A DNA stretch of 64,000 bases from Actinophytocola sp963825445 (GCA_963825445.1 CAWGTM010000015.1:186001-250000), one strand, 5' to 3'. Counted from the stretch's first letter, positions 32,750 to 41,908 are shown. The notes: generated by a model from the sequence alone, not told the origin. Numbers and translations: made by a program.

Positions 32750-32785
32750 TGGTCTAGACCATATCCCGTCAAGTGGTATGGACCA
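32750..32785. promoter_or_regulatory. Two DasR-like operators / chitinase direct repeats
   Basis: TGGTCTAGACCA at 32750-32761 is a perfect palindrome identical to the core of the Streptomyces DasR element, and TGGTATGGACCA at 32774-32785 is a near copy starting 24 bases away. The pair matches the 12-base direct repeats known in Streptomyces chitinase promoters. It also lies only about 90 bases from the divergent MBL gene. Confidence 0.82.
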
Positions 32786-32876
32786 ACTGGCAAATGGTGA
32801 CTCCCGCCGGCCGAGTCCAGCGGAAGTGAACGGCGATTTGCTAAGTTCAGCGAACTAACTGATGGGAGGCGGGGCC

Positions 32877-33896
32877 GTGGACAAGCATGCTTGGGCCGAA
32901 CCGGGCACGTTCGAGGTCGCACCCGGCGTGCACCGCATCCCCCTGCCGCTGCCCACCGACGGGCTGCGCGCGGTCAACGTCTACGCCATCGAGACGGTCG
33001 ACGGTCTCGTGCTGGTCGACTCCGGCTGGGCACTGGACGTGGCGAAGGACCAGCTCGAGGCGGCGCTCGCCACGCTGGACCGCGGCTTCGACGACATCCG
33101 GCGCTTCCTGGTCACCCACATCCACCGTGACCACTACACGCTCGCGCTGACCGTGCGCCGCATGTTCGGCACGAAGATCGCCCTCGGCATCGGCGAGCAG
33201 GCCTCGCTGGACTACATCCTGGCCAGCCGGTTCGACGGTCAGCTGAACGAGATGACCCGGTGGGGCGCCGACCGGCTCATCAGCGGGTGGACCGAGCAGT
33301 TCGGCAGCGCGCGGAACGAGTCGGGCACCCGCTACGAGCCGCCGGACGAGTGGCTCGACGGGACCACGAAGCTCGACCTGGGGGACCGGACGCTCGTGGC
33401 CGTGCCCACGCCGGGTCACACCCAGGGGCACGTGGTGTTCGTGGACGAGCAGGCGGGCGTGCTGTTCGCGGGCGACCACGTGCTGCCGCACATCACGCCG
33501 TCCATCGGCTTCCAGCCGGCACCCGCGCGGCTGCCGCTCGGCGACTACCTGGACAGCCTGCGCCTGATGCGCACCTACCCGGACCTGCGGCTGCTACCGG
33601 CGCACGGGCCGGTGACCGACAGCGTCCACACCAGGGTCGACGAGCTGCTCGCACATCACGAGGACCGGCTCGCCGAGAGCCTGGCAGCGGTGCGCGACGG
33701 GGCCGGCACCGCGTACGAAGCCGCGCGGCGGCTGGGATGGACGCGCCGGCACCGCCGGTTCGACGACCTCGACCTGTTCAACCAGACCCTGGCGACCGGT
33801 GAGACCGCCGCGCACCTGGACGTGCTGGTGGTACGCGGCGAACTCACTTCCATCAACAACGACGATGTGGTCGAGTACCGGCTGGTCGGAGCCTGA
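32877..33896 (+). CDS. Metallo-beta-lactamase-fold hydrolase
   Basis: A 339-residue protein with the zinc-binding HIHRDH at residues 81-86, then TPGHTQGHVVF and FAGDHVLPHI, as in the glyoxalase II/MBL superfamily, and a C-terminal helical winged-helix-like extension. GTG 32877 was chosen over ATG 32862 because the bases after that ATG (GGGAGGCGG) look like the ribosome binding site. It is divergent from the chitinase gene, but no shared pathway is apparent. The substrate cannot be predicted; thioesterase-like and lactonase-like enzymes share this layout. Confidence 0.88.
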   Translation: MDKHAWAEPGTFEVAPGVHRIPLPLPTDGLRAVNVYAIETVDGLVLVDSGWALDVAKDQLEAALATLDRGFDDIRRFLVTHIHRDHYTLALTVRRMFGTKIALGIGEQASLDYILASRFDGQLNEMTRWGADRLISGWTEQFGSARNESGTRYEPPDEWLDGTTKLDLGDRTLVAVPTPGHTQGHVVFVDEQAGVLFAGDHVLPHITPSIGFQPAPARLPLGDYLDSLRLMRTYPDLRLLPAHGPVTDSVHTRVDELLAHHEDRLAESLAAVRDGAGTAYEAARRLGWTRRHRRFDDLDLFNQTLATGETAAHLDVLVVRGELTSINNDDVVEYRLVGA

Positions 33897-33909
33897 CCAG
33901 CGGTTCTGG

Positions 33910-34122
33910 TTATTCCGAAACGGCTGAGGCGCGCGCGTCGTCCAGGTTGTCCAGCCCCAGCATGGCCAGGAGGTTCATGCAGTCCTGGGCGTCAGAGGAG
34001 TGGAAGGCGACTGTGTGCGCTGCCTTGCGGTTCTGCACCGCGTAGTGGATCTTCTCGCTCGCCCGTACCTCGGCGAAGCGGCCTTGCTCGATCGTGGGGC
34101 TGGCGTGTCGTGCCCAGGTCAT
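33910..34122 (-). CDS. Small hypothetical protein
   Basis: A 70-residue soluble protein (MTWARHASPTIEQGRFAEVR start). ATG 34122 was chosen because AAAGGTG precedes it, while the longer reading upstream is arginine-rich and unlike a protein. I know no family. It is convergent with the MBL gene, whose stop lies 14 bases away. Confidence 0.5.
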   Translation of the reverse strand: MTWARHASPTIEQGRFAEVRASEKIHYAVQNRKAAHTVAFHSSDAQDCMNLLAMLGLDNLDDARASAVSE

Positions 34123-34491
34123 GCCGCACCTTTCATCTCGCCTGCCGCGTTCGGGGAGGCAATTGCCACGCGGCAGCCTCGTCGCTGATCGTCTCGCTCG
34201 GTAATCGCTACCCACCGACACGATCTGCCCGGGAATCATCCCGACAGACCGCATCCTGACACTCCGCGAGTGGCACACACCACCCGGGAGTGGTCAACAC
34301 CTCTCGGTCCGCCTGCCGGACACCACTGCCCGATAGGGCGCCGACGCCAGGTGGAAGCACCTTTAGGGCTCCCAAACAAGCTGTTTTTCCCAGTGTTCAC
34401 AGTGTTTCCTCAGTAACACGGTGAGAGTTCGGTCGATCACCTGCGGTGTAACTATCCCTCGTTCAGCCGAATCTCGCCGTCCGACGTGTTA
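34123..34491. other. Intergenic region, 369 bases
   Basis: No gene seen. CTGCCGCG at 34142-34149 and CGCGGCAG at 34169-34176 form an inverted repeat 20 bases upstream of the small gene at 33910-34122 and may be its operator. The part from 34370 to 34490 is AT-richer than the rest of the window. Nothing else is recognisable. Confidence 0.4.
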
Positions 34492-35184
34492 TTACTCTCC
34501 GTAGTGGGCAAGTAGGGCCTTCGCGCGCTCCGCGCCCCGGGCGACCACGGCCGTCAGCTCCGCCGGATCGACCCCGGGCACCACCGCGACCGGTGCCTGC
34601 GGGGCCGCCGCCGTCCGTCGCGCGGCCCGCGCCCGCAGCTCGTCGGTCAGCTCGGTCCGCCCGAGCCCGCGCAACAGCAGGAGCACGAACGGATCGGCGT
34701 CGAGCAGCCACGAGGTCTGGAACGACAGCGCGGCCGCGTGCCGGCACGGCAGCTCCCACCCGTCGCAGTCGCACTCCGGCTGCAGGTCACCGATGCCGGG
34801 GAGCAGCGTCACGTCCGCGTCGGCGGCGGCAATCACCAGGTCACGGGGCATGTCCCGGTCGAGCAGGGCGGCGAGGTGGCCCGCCTTGCCGGCGACCTCG
34901 TCGAGGAACCGGCGCCACTGCGCTTCGGTAAGCCGGTCCACGAGGACCACGGTGTTGTACAGCGAGCCGTCCTCGCCGTACACCTGCGCGGCGATGCGCC
35001 CGGGGCTCGCGGTGATCGGCCCGACCAGCCCGGCGTAGGCGAACCGGCGCCCGCGTTTGAGCTGCTGCAGGTCGAGCGAGGTGTCCTCCATGGCCTGCAG
35101 CCAGGCGTTGCCCCACCAGGTGCTCGCGAACCGACCGGGCCGGCGCTGGGTCGCCGGGAACGCGGGGAAGCCCACCGCCGTCAT
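34492..35184 (-). CDS. SWIM zinc-finger protein
   Basis: A 230-residue protein whose SWIM metal-binding motif CDCDGWELPCRHAAAL (CxC...CxH) lies near residue 142. The N-terminal part (FASTWWGNAWLQAMED) is typical of SWIM proteins encoded next to bacterial SNF2 helicases. Its ATG overlaps the helicase stop by four bases, so the pair is translationally coupled. It probably binds nucleic acid or the helicase; its exact role is unknown. Confidence 0.88.
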   Translation of the reverse strand: MTAVGFPAFPATQRRPGRFASTWWGNAWLQAMEDTSLDLQQLKRGRRFAYAGLVGPITASPGRIAAQVYGEDGSLYNTVVLVDRLTEAQWRRFLDEVAGKAGHLAALLDRDMPRDLVIAAADADVTLLPGIGDLQPECDCDGWELPCRHAAALSFQTSWLLDADPFVLLLLRGLGRTELTDELRARAARRTAAAPQAPVAVVPGVDPAELTAVVARGAERAKALLAHYGE

Positions 35185-37622
35185 GAGTGCCTCCGGAGTG
35201 CGACGAGATCGGCGAGTTCGGCGTTGTTGAGTTCGGTCAGCTCGGTCAGGTCGGTCTCCGGCTGGCCGAGCACCGAGTCGGCCAGTTCCTTCTTGGCCAC
35301 CAGCATGGCGGCGATCCGGTCCTCGATGGTGCCCTCGGCGATCAGCCGGTGCACCTGGACGGGCCGGTTCTGGCCGATCCGGTGTGCCCGGTCGGTGGCC
35401 TGCGCCTCTACCGCGGGATTCCACCAGCGGTCGTAGTGCACCACGTGGTCGGCGCGGGTCAGGTTGAGTCCGGTCCCCGCGGCCTTGAGCGACAACAGGA
35501 AGACCGGCGTGTCCGCGCCCTCGCTGCGCTGGAACCGGGCGACCAGCTCGTCGCGCCGCCGCACGGGCGTGCCGCCGTGCAGCAGTTGGGTCGGGATCTC
35601 CCGGTCGCCCAGGTGACGTTCCAGCAGCCGCGCCATGGCCACGTACTGGGTGAACACCAACAGGCCGCCGCCCTCCGCGCGGATGGTGTCGACCAGCTCG
35701 TCGAGCAGCTCCAGCTTGCCGGACCGACCGGCGAGCCGGGTATCCGTCTCAGTGCCCGTTTCACCGAGATAGTGCGCCGGGTGGTTGCAGACCTGCTTGA
35801 GAGCGGTGAGCAGCTTGAGCACCAGCCCGCGCCGCTGGATGCCGGTGGCCGCCTGGATCTCCGCCATGGTCTCGCGCACCACGGCCTCGTAGAGCCCGGC
35901 CTGTTCCGCGGTGAGCGCCACCGGCTGGTCGGTCTCGGTCTTGCTCGGCAGTTCGGGTGCGATGCCGGGGTCGGACTTGGTCCTGCGCAACAGGAACGGC
36001 CGCACCAGCCGGGACAGCGCCTCGGCGCGCTCGGGATCGCCGTCCTCTATGGAGCGTGACCAGCGGCCGCGGAACTCCTCGAGCGTCCCGAGCAGACCCG
36101 GCGTGGTCCAGTCGAGGATCGCCCACAGTTCGGACAGGGTGTTCTCCACGGGCGTGCCGGTGAGCGCCACCCGCGCCGTCGACGGGATCAGGCGCAGCGC
36201 CTTCGCCGTGTCGGAGCGCGGGTTCTTCACGTGCTGGGCCTCGTCGGCCACCAGCAGGTCCCAGTGGTGGTCGGCCAGGTCGGCGGCGTCCATCCGCATG
36301 GTGCCGTAGGTGGTGAGCACGAAGCCGTCATTGTCCGGAATGGACCGGTCGGCGCCGTGGTAGCGGTACACGGGCACGCCGGGCGCGAACCGGTTGATCT
36401 CGCGCTCCCAGTTGCCGAGCAGCGAGGCCGGGCAGACCACGAGCGTCGGCCCGCGACCACGGTGCAGGTGCAGCGCGATGAGCGTGATGGTCTTGCCGAG
36501 CCCCATGTCGTCGGCCAGGCAGCCGCCCAGCCCGAGGTCGGTCATCCGCGCGAGCCAGCGCAGGCCGCGCAGTTGGTAGTCCCGCAGCGTGGCGGCGAGT
36601 GCCGCCGGCTGCTCGACAGCCTCGTCGACCCGCAGGCGTTCCCGCAGCTCGGCCAGGGTCTCGGTCGGCGCGACCGGCACGAGCGCACCGCCCACATCGG
36701 CCGTTCCGGTGAGCGCGGCGCCGAGCGCGTCGATGGCCGACAGCGGTTTCATGGCGCGGTCGCGGGCCTTGCCGATCAGGTCGGGTCCGACGAGCGTCCA
36801 CCGGTCCCGTAGCCGCACCACCGGCCGGTGTGCCTCGGCCAGCCGGTCCATCTCGGCCTCGGTGAGCGGCTGGTCGCCGAGCGCCAGTTGCCAGTTGAAC
36901 TCCAGCAGCCCCTCGGCACCGAACGCCGGCGGCGCCTCGGACCGGGTGCCGATGGCCGCCGCGGCCGTCAGGTCCCGCCGCAGCTCCCTCGGCCAGTGCA
37001 CGGCGAGCGCGGTGACGGTGAGCAGGTCGGCCACTTCGTCGTCGGTCAGCTCCAGCCGGTCGGGCACCGCCTGGTCGAGCATGCGGCGCAGTGGCGTCCA
37101 CAGCTCCGCCGCGCGCCGGACGGCGAGCATCGCCTCGGCGCGGGTGTGCTCGTCGCCCAACCCGTCGGTCCCCGTCCACAACGCGGCCGCGTCGGTGACC
37201 AACCCACCACTGTGGACCTGGAGGACGGCGGCGAACGAGTCGAGATCCTCGGTGACCTCGACCCGCAGCGACACCCGGAGGTCACCGGACACCTGGTGCA
37301 CGGCCGGCCCGAGGTAGGGGCCGTCGCCGTCGGGGTCGCGGACCAGGTGGTCGACCACGGCCTCGGCGAGCGCCAGTTCCGGCCCACTCAGGCCGTCCAC
37401 ATCGGACGGGTCGGGGAGCCACACGTCGTGGCCCCCGGCCGTCACACCAGGTTGGACGTCGCCCCGTGCCACCAGGCGGACCGCGGCCAGGAGGGCCGCG
37501 GTCCATCCGGTGTTCTGCTCCGTGTCCAGCAGTCGGGTGATCGCGGCGCCGACCGGGTGACGGTCGTCGCCGAGCACGAGATGCCCCTCGCGCGGTGGGT
37601 CCGCTGGCACGAAGCCGGTCAC
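35181..37622 (-). CDS. SNF2/HepA-family DEAD/DEAH-box helicase
   Basis: An 813-residue SWI2/SNF2 ATPase. Motif I LADDMGLGKTITL is near residue 370, motif II VADEAQHVKN near 458, and motif VI ATDRAHRIGQNRPV near 745. The N-terminal ~330 residues are the bacterial SNF2 extension. It uses ATP to move along double-stranded DNA, and related bacterial enzymes act in transcription recycling or repair. The SWIM protein is the only clear partner. The start is placed just after the upstream exporter operon ends. Confidence 0.92.
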   Translation of the reverse strand: MTGFVPADPPREGHLVLGDDRHPVGAAITRLLDTEQNTGWTAALLAAVRLVARGDVQPGVTAGGHDVWLPDPSDVDGLSGPELALAEAVVDHLVRDPDGDGPYLGPAVHQVSGDLRVSLRVEVTEDLDSFAAVLQVHSGGLVTDAAALWTGTDGLGDEHTRAEAMLAVRRAAELWTPLRRMLDQAVPDRLELTDDEVADLLTVTALAVHWPRELRRDLTAAAAIGTRSEAPPAFGAEGLLEFNWQLALGDQPLTEAEMDRLAEAHRPVVRLRDRWTLVGPDLIGKARDRAMKPLSAIDALGAALTGTADVGGALVPVAPTETLAELRERLRVDEAVEQPAALAATLRDYQLRGLRWLARMTDLGLGGCLADDMGLGKTITLIALHLHRGRGPTLVVCPASLLGNWEREINRFAPGVPVYRYHGADRSIPDNDGFVLTTYGTMRMDAADLADHHWDLLVADEAQHVKNPRSDTAKALRLIPSTARVALTGTPVENTLSELWAILDWTTPGLLGTLEEFRGRWSRSIEDGDPERAEALSRLVRPFLLRRTKSDPGIAPELPSKTETDQPVALTAEQAGLYEAVVRETMAEIQAATGIQRRGLVLKLLTALKQVCNHPAHYLGETGTETDTRLAGRSGKLELLDELVDTIRAEGGGLLVFTQYVAMARLLERHLGDREIPTQLLHGGTPVRRRDELVARFQRSEGADTPVFLLSLKAAGTGLNLTRADHVVHYDRWWNPAVEAQATDRAHRIGQNRPVQVHRLIAEGTIEDRIAAMLVAKKELADSVLGQPETDLTELTELNNAELADLVALRRHS

Positions 37623-37632
37623 ATACTCTCCT

Positions 37633-38421
37633 TTACCTGCTGAGGTTCTGGTAGCGGCGGACGGACAGGGGGAAGAAGATCGCCACGAGTACCACCGGCC
37701 AGATGATGGCCATCAGCACCGAGTTCTGCGCGACCCAGGAGTCACCGAGCAGCGTCGGGTTGCCGAACAGTTCCCGCGCCGCCCCCGCCGTGGCCGAGAG
37801 CGGGTTCCACTCGGCGATCGCGCCGAGCCACCCGGGCATGGTGCCCGGCGCCACGAAGGTGTTCGCCAGGAACAGGATTGGCCAGACGAGGATCTGAACG
37901 GCCATCACCCCTTCCGGGTTCTTGATGACCAGACCAAGGTAGATCCCCATCCACAGCAACGCGAAACGCAGCAGGAGCAGTACCCCGACCGCGCCGAGCG
38001 CCGCACCGAAGCTCCCGTTCACCCGCCACCCGACTCCGAACCCGCACGCGATGATCACGGCGAGCCCGGCGGCCGAGTTGAGCATGTCGGCCGCCGAACG
38101 CCCGACCACCACGGCCGACGGCGACATGGGCATCGACCGGAACCGGTCGGTGACCCCGCGCGCGGCGTCCGTGCTGACCGCGATCATGGTTCCTTCGAGC
38201 CCGAACGCCATGGTCATGGCGAACATTCCGGGCAGCAGGTATTCGCGGTAGTTGCCGCCGCCCGGCATCTCGAACGCGCCGCCCAGCAGGAACCCGAACA
38301 TCAACATCATGAGGACGGGGAACAGCAGCCCGACGATGATCGGTCCGGGCTGGCGGACCCAGTGCAGGAGATCGCGGCGGGTGATCGTCCACCCGTCGCG
38401 AACAGCCCAGGTCATGCTCAT
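37633..38421 (-). CDS. ABC-2 permease (DrrB-like multidrug exporter subunit)
   Basis: A 262-residue protein with six predicted membrane segments, including the PIIVGLLFPVLMMLMFGFLL stretch and the conserved ABC-2 motif region GMFAMTMAFGLEGTMIAVSTD. Its ATG overlaps the ATPase stop by four bases. With the ATPase it forms a daunorubicin-resistance-type exporter. The substrate is unknown. The divergent TetR gene likely senses it. Confidence 0.9.
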   Translation of the reverse strand: MSMTWAVRDGWTITRRDLLHWVRQPGPIIVGLLFPVLMMLMFGFLLGGAFEMPGGGNYREYLLPGMFAMTMAFGLEGTMIAVSTDAARGVTDRFRSMPMSPSAVVVGRSAADMLNSAAGLAVIIACGFGVGWRVNGSFGAALGAVGVLLLLRFALLWMGIYLGLVIKNPEGVMAVQILVWPILFLANTFVAPGTMPGWLGAIAEWNPLSATAGAARELFGNPTLLGDSWVAQNSVLMAIIWPVVLVAIFFPLSVRRYQNLSR

Positions 38422-39365
38422 GCTGCCTCCGTTCCGTGACCGGTGAGGGAGAGGAAGACCTCGTCGAGGGTCGGACGCCGTAGGCCGACGTCCTCCACGC
38501 CGAGCCCCTCCTCGCGAAGCGCCCGCGCGGACTCGCCCAGCGCGGCCAGCGGATCGGTGACCGTGGCGCTGATCCGTCGGCGGTCGCGGTCCACCTCCGG
38601 CTCGGAGCCGGCCACGGAACGGACGATCGTGACCGCCCGGTCCAGCTCGGACGCGTCGTGCAGGACAACGTCCAGCCGGTCGCCGCCGAGCTTCGACTTG
38701 AGCGCGGTCGGGCTGCCCTCGGCGATCACCCGGCCGTTGTCGATCACGGAGATCTGGTCGGCCAGCTGGTCGGCCTCGTCGAGGTACTGCGTGGTCAGCA
38801 GCACCGTGGTGCCCTGTTTCACGAGGTCCCGGACGGCCTGCCACACCTCGGCGCGACCGCGCGGGTCGAGACCCGTGGTCGGCTCGTCGAGGAACAGCAC
38901 GGGCGGCGCGAGGATCAGGCTGGCCGCCAGGTCGAGCCGGCGCCGCATGCCGCCGGAGAACTGCTTGGCCGCCTTGTTGCCGGTGTCGGCCAGGCTGAAC
39001 TGTTCGAGCAGCTCGGTCGCGCGCTGGCGGGCGGCGGCCGAACTGAGGTGGTAGAGCCGGCCGAACAGCTCCAGGTTCTGGCGGCCGGAGAGTGCCTCGT
39101 CGACCGCCGCGTTCTGGCCGACCAGCCCGATGTTCTCGCGGACCCGGTCCGCCTGGCCGCGAACGTCGAAGCCGGCGACCTCGGCGCGGCCCTCGTCCGC
39201 CCGCAGCAGTGTGGTGAGGATTCGTACGGCGGTGGTCTTGCCGGCCCCGTTCGGGCCGAGCAGGCCGCAGACGGTGCCCGCCGCGACCGTGAGGTCGACC
39301 CCGTCCAGGGCGACCTTGTCGCCGTACCGCTTGCGCAACCCCTCGGTGACGATCGTGGGTGTCAA
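38418..39365 (-). CDS. ABC transporter ATPase (DrrA-like, daunorubicin-resistance type)
   Basis: A 315-residue ATPase with Walker A LLGPNGAGKTT near residue 38, the Q-loop IGLVGQNAAVDE, the signature FSGGMRRRLDLAAS and Walker B VLFLDEPTTGLD. The C-terminal RPTLDEVFLSLTG is diagnostic of the DrrA subfamily. The start codon appears to be TTG at 39365, with GGAGGA correctly spaced upstream. The promoter region holds two identical-format palindromes, so the operon is probably repressed by the divergent TetR protein. Confidence 0.92.
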   Translation of the reverse strand: MTPTIVTEGLRKRYGDKVALDGVDLTVAAGTVCGLLGPNGAGKTTAVRILTTLLRADEGRAEVAGFDVRGQADRVRENIGLVGQNAAVDEALSGRQNLELFGRLYHLSSAAARQRATELLEQFSLADTGNKAAKQFSGGMRRRLDLAASLILAPPVLFLDEPTTGLDPRGRAEVWQAVRDLVKQGTTVLLTTQYLDEADQLADQISVIDNGRVIAEGSPTALKSKLGGDRLDVVLHDASELDRAVTIVRSVAGSEPEVDRDRRRISATVTDPLAALGESARALREEGLGVEDVGLRRPTLDEVFLSLTGHGTEAA

Positions 39366-39383
39366 ACTCGGTCCTCCAAATGT

Positions 39384-39428
39384 CGTACTTTGTACGGAGA
39401 AGCTCCGAACAATACCGTACGTCGTACG
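39384..39428. promoter_or_regulatory. Twin TetR operators, CGTAC-N3-GTACG
   Basis: CGTAC-TTT-GTACG at 39384-39396 and CGTAC-GTC-GTACG at 39416-39428 are two perfect 13-base palindromes of the same form, 32 bases apart centre to centre (three helical turns), between the divergent exporter and TetR genes. This is a textbook arrangement for cooperative TetR-family repression. Confidence 0.8.
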
Positions 39429-39451
39429 AAGAGCCTAGGATGTTACCCACC

Positions 39452-40240
39452 ATGGCGAAAAAAGAGGATGACCAGCACTACGGCGGTCGCGGGGACCCGG
39501 CGCGCAGCATGGCCCTGCTCTGGCGCGACGGCGAGCCGGCGCCCAAGGGCCGTGGTCCGAAGCCGGGCCTCACGGTGGACCGGATCGTGGCGGCGGGCAT
39601 CGCGATCGCCGACACCGACGGGCTGGCGGCCGTGTCCATGCGTCGCGTGGCCGAGCGGCTGGGCGTCGGCACGATGTCGCTGTACACGTACGTCCCGGCG
39701 AAGGCCGAGCTGGTGGACGTCATGTTCGACACGGTCCTCGCCGAGCTGGGTGGGCCGGCCGACGAGAGCGGCACCTGGCGGGAGCGCCTGACCCGCATCG
39801 CCGAGCACGCGTTCGCCGGCTACCGGCGTCACCCGTGGATCCTGCAGGTGATGGCCATGTCCCGGCCGCCGCTCGGCCCGAACAGCATCGCCAACTACGA
39901 CCGCGACCTGCGCGCGGTCGACGGCATCGGGCTGACCGACCTGGAGATGGACTCGGTGGTCAGCACGGTCGGTGTGTACGTGCAGGGCACCGCGCGGGCG
40001 GCCCTGGAGTCGGCCGGCTCGGAGCAGGCCACCGGCCAGTCGGACACGCAGTGGTGGGAGACCTACGCGCCCCTGTTGGAGAAGGTCTTCGACGCGGAAC
40101 GCTTCCCCACGGCCGCGCGGGTGGGTGCCGCGTACGGCGAGACCTATCAGTCGGCCTACGACGCGGAGCAGGGCTTCCGCTTCGGCCTGGCCCGCATCCT
40201 GGACGGGGTGGAGGCGCTGGTGAACTCCCGCGCGACCTGA
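39452..40240 (+). CDS. TetR-family regulator of the adjacent exporter
   Basis: A 262-residue regulator with the N-terminal helix-turn-helix SMRRVAERLGVGTMSLYTYV and the TetR-class C-terminal ligand-binding domain. It is divergent from the DrrAB-like operon with twin palindromes between them, the usual layout for a drug-sensing repressor that also controls itself. ATG 39452 is preceded by AGGA; an ATG at 39440 is an alternative. It converges on the next gene with only one base between the stop codons. Confidence 0.92.
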   Translation: MAKKEDDQHYGGRGDPARSMALLWRDGEPAPKGRGPKPGLTVDRIVAAGIAIADTDGLAAVSMRRVAERLGVGTMSLYTYVPAKAELVDVMFDTVLAELGGPADESGTWRERLTRIAEHAFAGYRRHPWILQVMAMSRPPLGPNSIANYDRDLRAVDGIGLTDLEMDSVVSTVGVYVQGTARAALESAGSEQATGQSDTQWWETYAPLLEKVFDAERFPTAARVGAAYGETYQSAYDAEQGFRFGLARILDGVEALVNSRAT

Positions 40241-40241
40241 G

Positions 40242-41480
40242 TCACCGCAGTCGGTCGGCGACCCTGTCGGCGAGCGGGACCAGCCGCTCGACCGGCGCTG
40301 CCGGGTCCACCCTGACCCACACGTTGTACCGGCCGGTGTTGAACAAGAGCGTGTCCCCAGCGAACAGGCAGGTCGCCGCGCCGATCCGGTGCTCGACGAC
40401 GACCGAGTCCGGCTTCTCGTCGGTGGCCCGGCAGAGGCTGATGAGCGACCGCTCCGCCTGCGGCCGGTCGCGGTAGTACTCCAACGTCACGGTGATCCCG
40501 ACGTCGGTCCACGACCTGTTCGCCTTGGCGGCCGTCACCCGCTCGCACGACGACTCGACGTGCAGACCGAGGACCACGCCCATCTCGTTGAACGACTGCT
40601 CGCCGCGCGAGTAGTCCGCCGAGACGAAGCCGGAGTCCGGCTCGCCCTGGTGATACTCGAACAGGTCCGGCGTGAACACGTCGCAGGCGTGCCGGAGATC
40701 CTCGTAGGGCGCGGCATACCCGTAGCGCACCGCACCCCGCGGTCCCGCGTCGAGGTTCGTCGCCACCGCCGCGACCAGGCCCTCGGCGATCCGCTCTCTC
40801 GACCGGCCGGCGTAGGACTCGGGGAAGTCCGACAGGTACAGCGTGACGAGGGTGTCGGTGGCCTCCGGCCGGAACAGGTAGAACGTCGGATCGTCCTCGG
40901 CCACGTGCGACGCGGTGTCCTGGTACCAGAGCACCCCGCCTGCCGGCGCCGGCTGGATGCCCTTCTCGGCGTAGTCCTCGGTGCGGTCCCTGAGCGACCC
41001 GTACGGCCCGGCGTCGCTGAACGGTGCCTGTTCCACGGTGACGCCCACCCACCCGGCGGTGTACCCGGACAGGTCGTCCTCCTCCGTCTCGGTGATCCCG
41101 TCCGGCGGCTCGAGGTGATACGAGCAGCGGCTCGTGTCCGTGCCGTCACCGGCGAGCAGCGCGGGATCGGTGGTGTCGCGGGACAGGTGGGTACCGCCGC
41201 TGCGCTGGTAGCGGTGGAGCCGCAGGCCCGCCGCCGCGATCGCGCTCTCCGGAAGCAGCGCGCAGGCGTTGTACATCGGCACGCCGCCGAGTGTCACGGG
41301 CGCGCCGCCCGGGTGCTGGGTGAGCAGGTTCTGCTCGCCGATGACGGGAAGCGGTTCCTCGGTGGGCTGGGGCCTGGGGCGTGGCTTGGCCCTGTTCACG
41401 TCCGGCAGGATCGCGACCAGCAGGACGCCGAGCAGGGCGGCGACCGCGGTGCAGACGAGCACTCGGGCGGTGGCGGTCAT
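40242..41480 (-). CDS. Membrane-anchored hypothetical protein
   Basis: A 412-residue protein with a single N-terminal membrane segment (VLVCTAVAALLGVLLVAILP) and a proline-rich linker (AKPRPRPQPTEEPLPV), then a large extracellular domain with several cysteines (for example NACALLPESAI and SSCERVTAAKAN). The pattern resembles actinobacterial DUF3558-like or other secreted substrate-binding domains that appear in pairs, but I cannot assign it. ATG 41480 was chosen at the start of the membrane segment, with GGAG upstream. Confidence 0.7.
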   Translation of the reverse strand: MTATARVLVCTAVAALLGVLLVAILPDVNRAKPRPRPQPTEEPLPVIGEQNLLTQHPGGAPVTLGGVPMYNACALLPESAIAAAGLRLHRYQRSGGTHLSRDTTDPALLAGDGTDTSRCSYHLEPPDGITETEEDDLSGYTAGWVGVTVEQAPFSDAGPYGSLRDRTEDYAEKGIQPAPAGGVLWYQDTASHVAEDDPTFYLFRPEATDTLVTLYLSDFPESYAGRSRERIAEGLVAAVATNLDAGPRGAVRYGYAAPYEDLRHACDVFTPDLFEYHQGEPDSGFVSADYSRGEQSFNEMGVVLGLHVESSCERVTAAKANRSWTDVGITVTLEYYRDRPQAERSLISLCRATDEKPDSVVVEHRIGAATCLFAGDTLLFNTGRYNVWVRVDPAAPVERLVPLADRVADRLR

Positions 41481-41581
41481 TCGGGTTCTCCTCGGGCCGG
41501 GGTGGGCGGTTCGCCGACCGGCGGACTTCGAGCACTGGTTCACGACCCCGGACAAGGCGGAGGCCTTCCCGCGCGGCGCGT

Positions 41582-41631
41582 CGCCAGGTGGCCCCGAACG
41601 GCATTGCCTGGCCGTCCGGGGCCACCTGGCG
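41582..41631. terminator. Very strong intergenic hairpin
   Basis: CGCCAGGTGGCCCCG at 41582-41596 pairs perfectly with CGGGGCCACCTGGCG at 41617-41631, with a further ACGGC/GCCGT inner stem. It follows the minus-strand gene ending at 41651 and probably terminates it before the next gene in the same direction. There is no T-run. Confidence 0.7.
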
Positions 41632-41650
41632 CTGCCTTCATCGCATGGCG

Positions 41651-41908
41651 TCAGTCGTGCTCGGCCGGCTCACTTATCCACGCGGCGGTGGTGTCCCTCC
41701 ACGAGCCGTCGTCCATGGCCTCGAGTGTGTCGCCTGTGACGGTGTGCAGGCGGCGTAGCGCCTCCCGCTCCATTTCGAGGGTGTGGCCGTCCTTGGTCGG
41801 GTGACCGATCACCATTCGGACCTCGTTCTCCGAGAGGACCGACGATTCGAATCGGCAGTCGGCGGGAACGTCGAGCCACAGGTGGGCGCGGGGCGTTGCG
41901 AAGGTCAT
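41651..41908 (-). CDS. Small hypothetical protein
   Basis: An 85-residue soluble protein (MTFATPRAHLWLDVPADCRF start) with no membrane segment or known motif. ATG 41908 is preceded by AAAGGA at good spacing; the longer upstream reading is proline-rich and overlaps the next gene. It may be the last gene of a three-gene group (42462 to 41651) whose first two members overlap. Confidence 0.55.
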   Translation of the reverse strand: MTFATPRAHLWLDVPADCRFESSVLSENEVRMVIGHPTKDGHTLEMEREALRRLHTVTGDTLEAMDDGSWRDTTAAWISEPAEHD

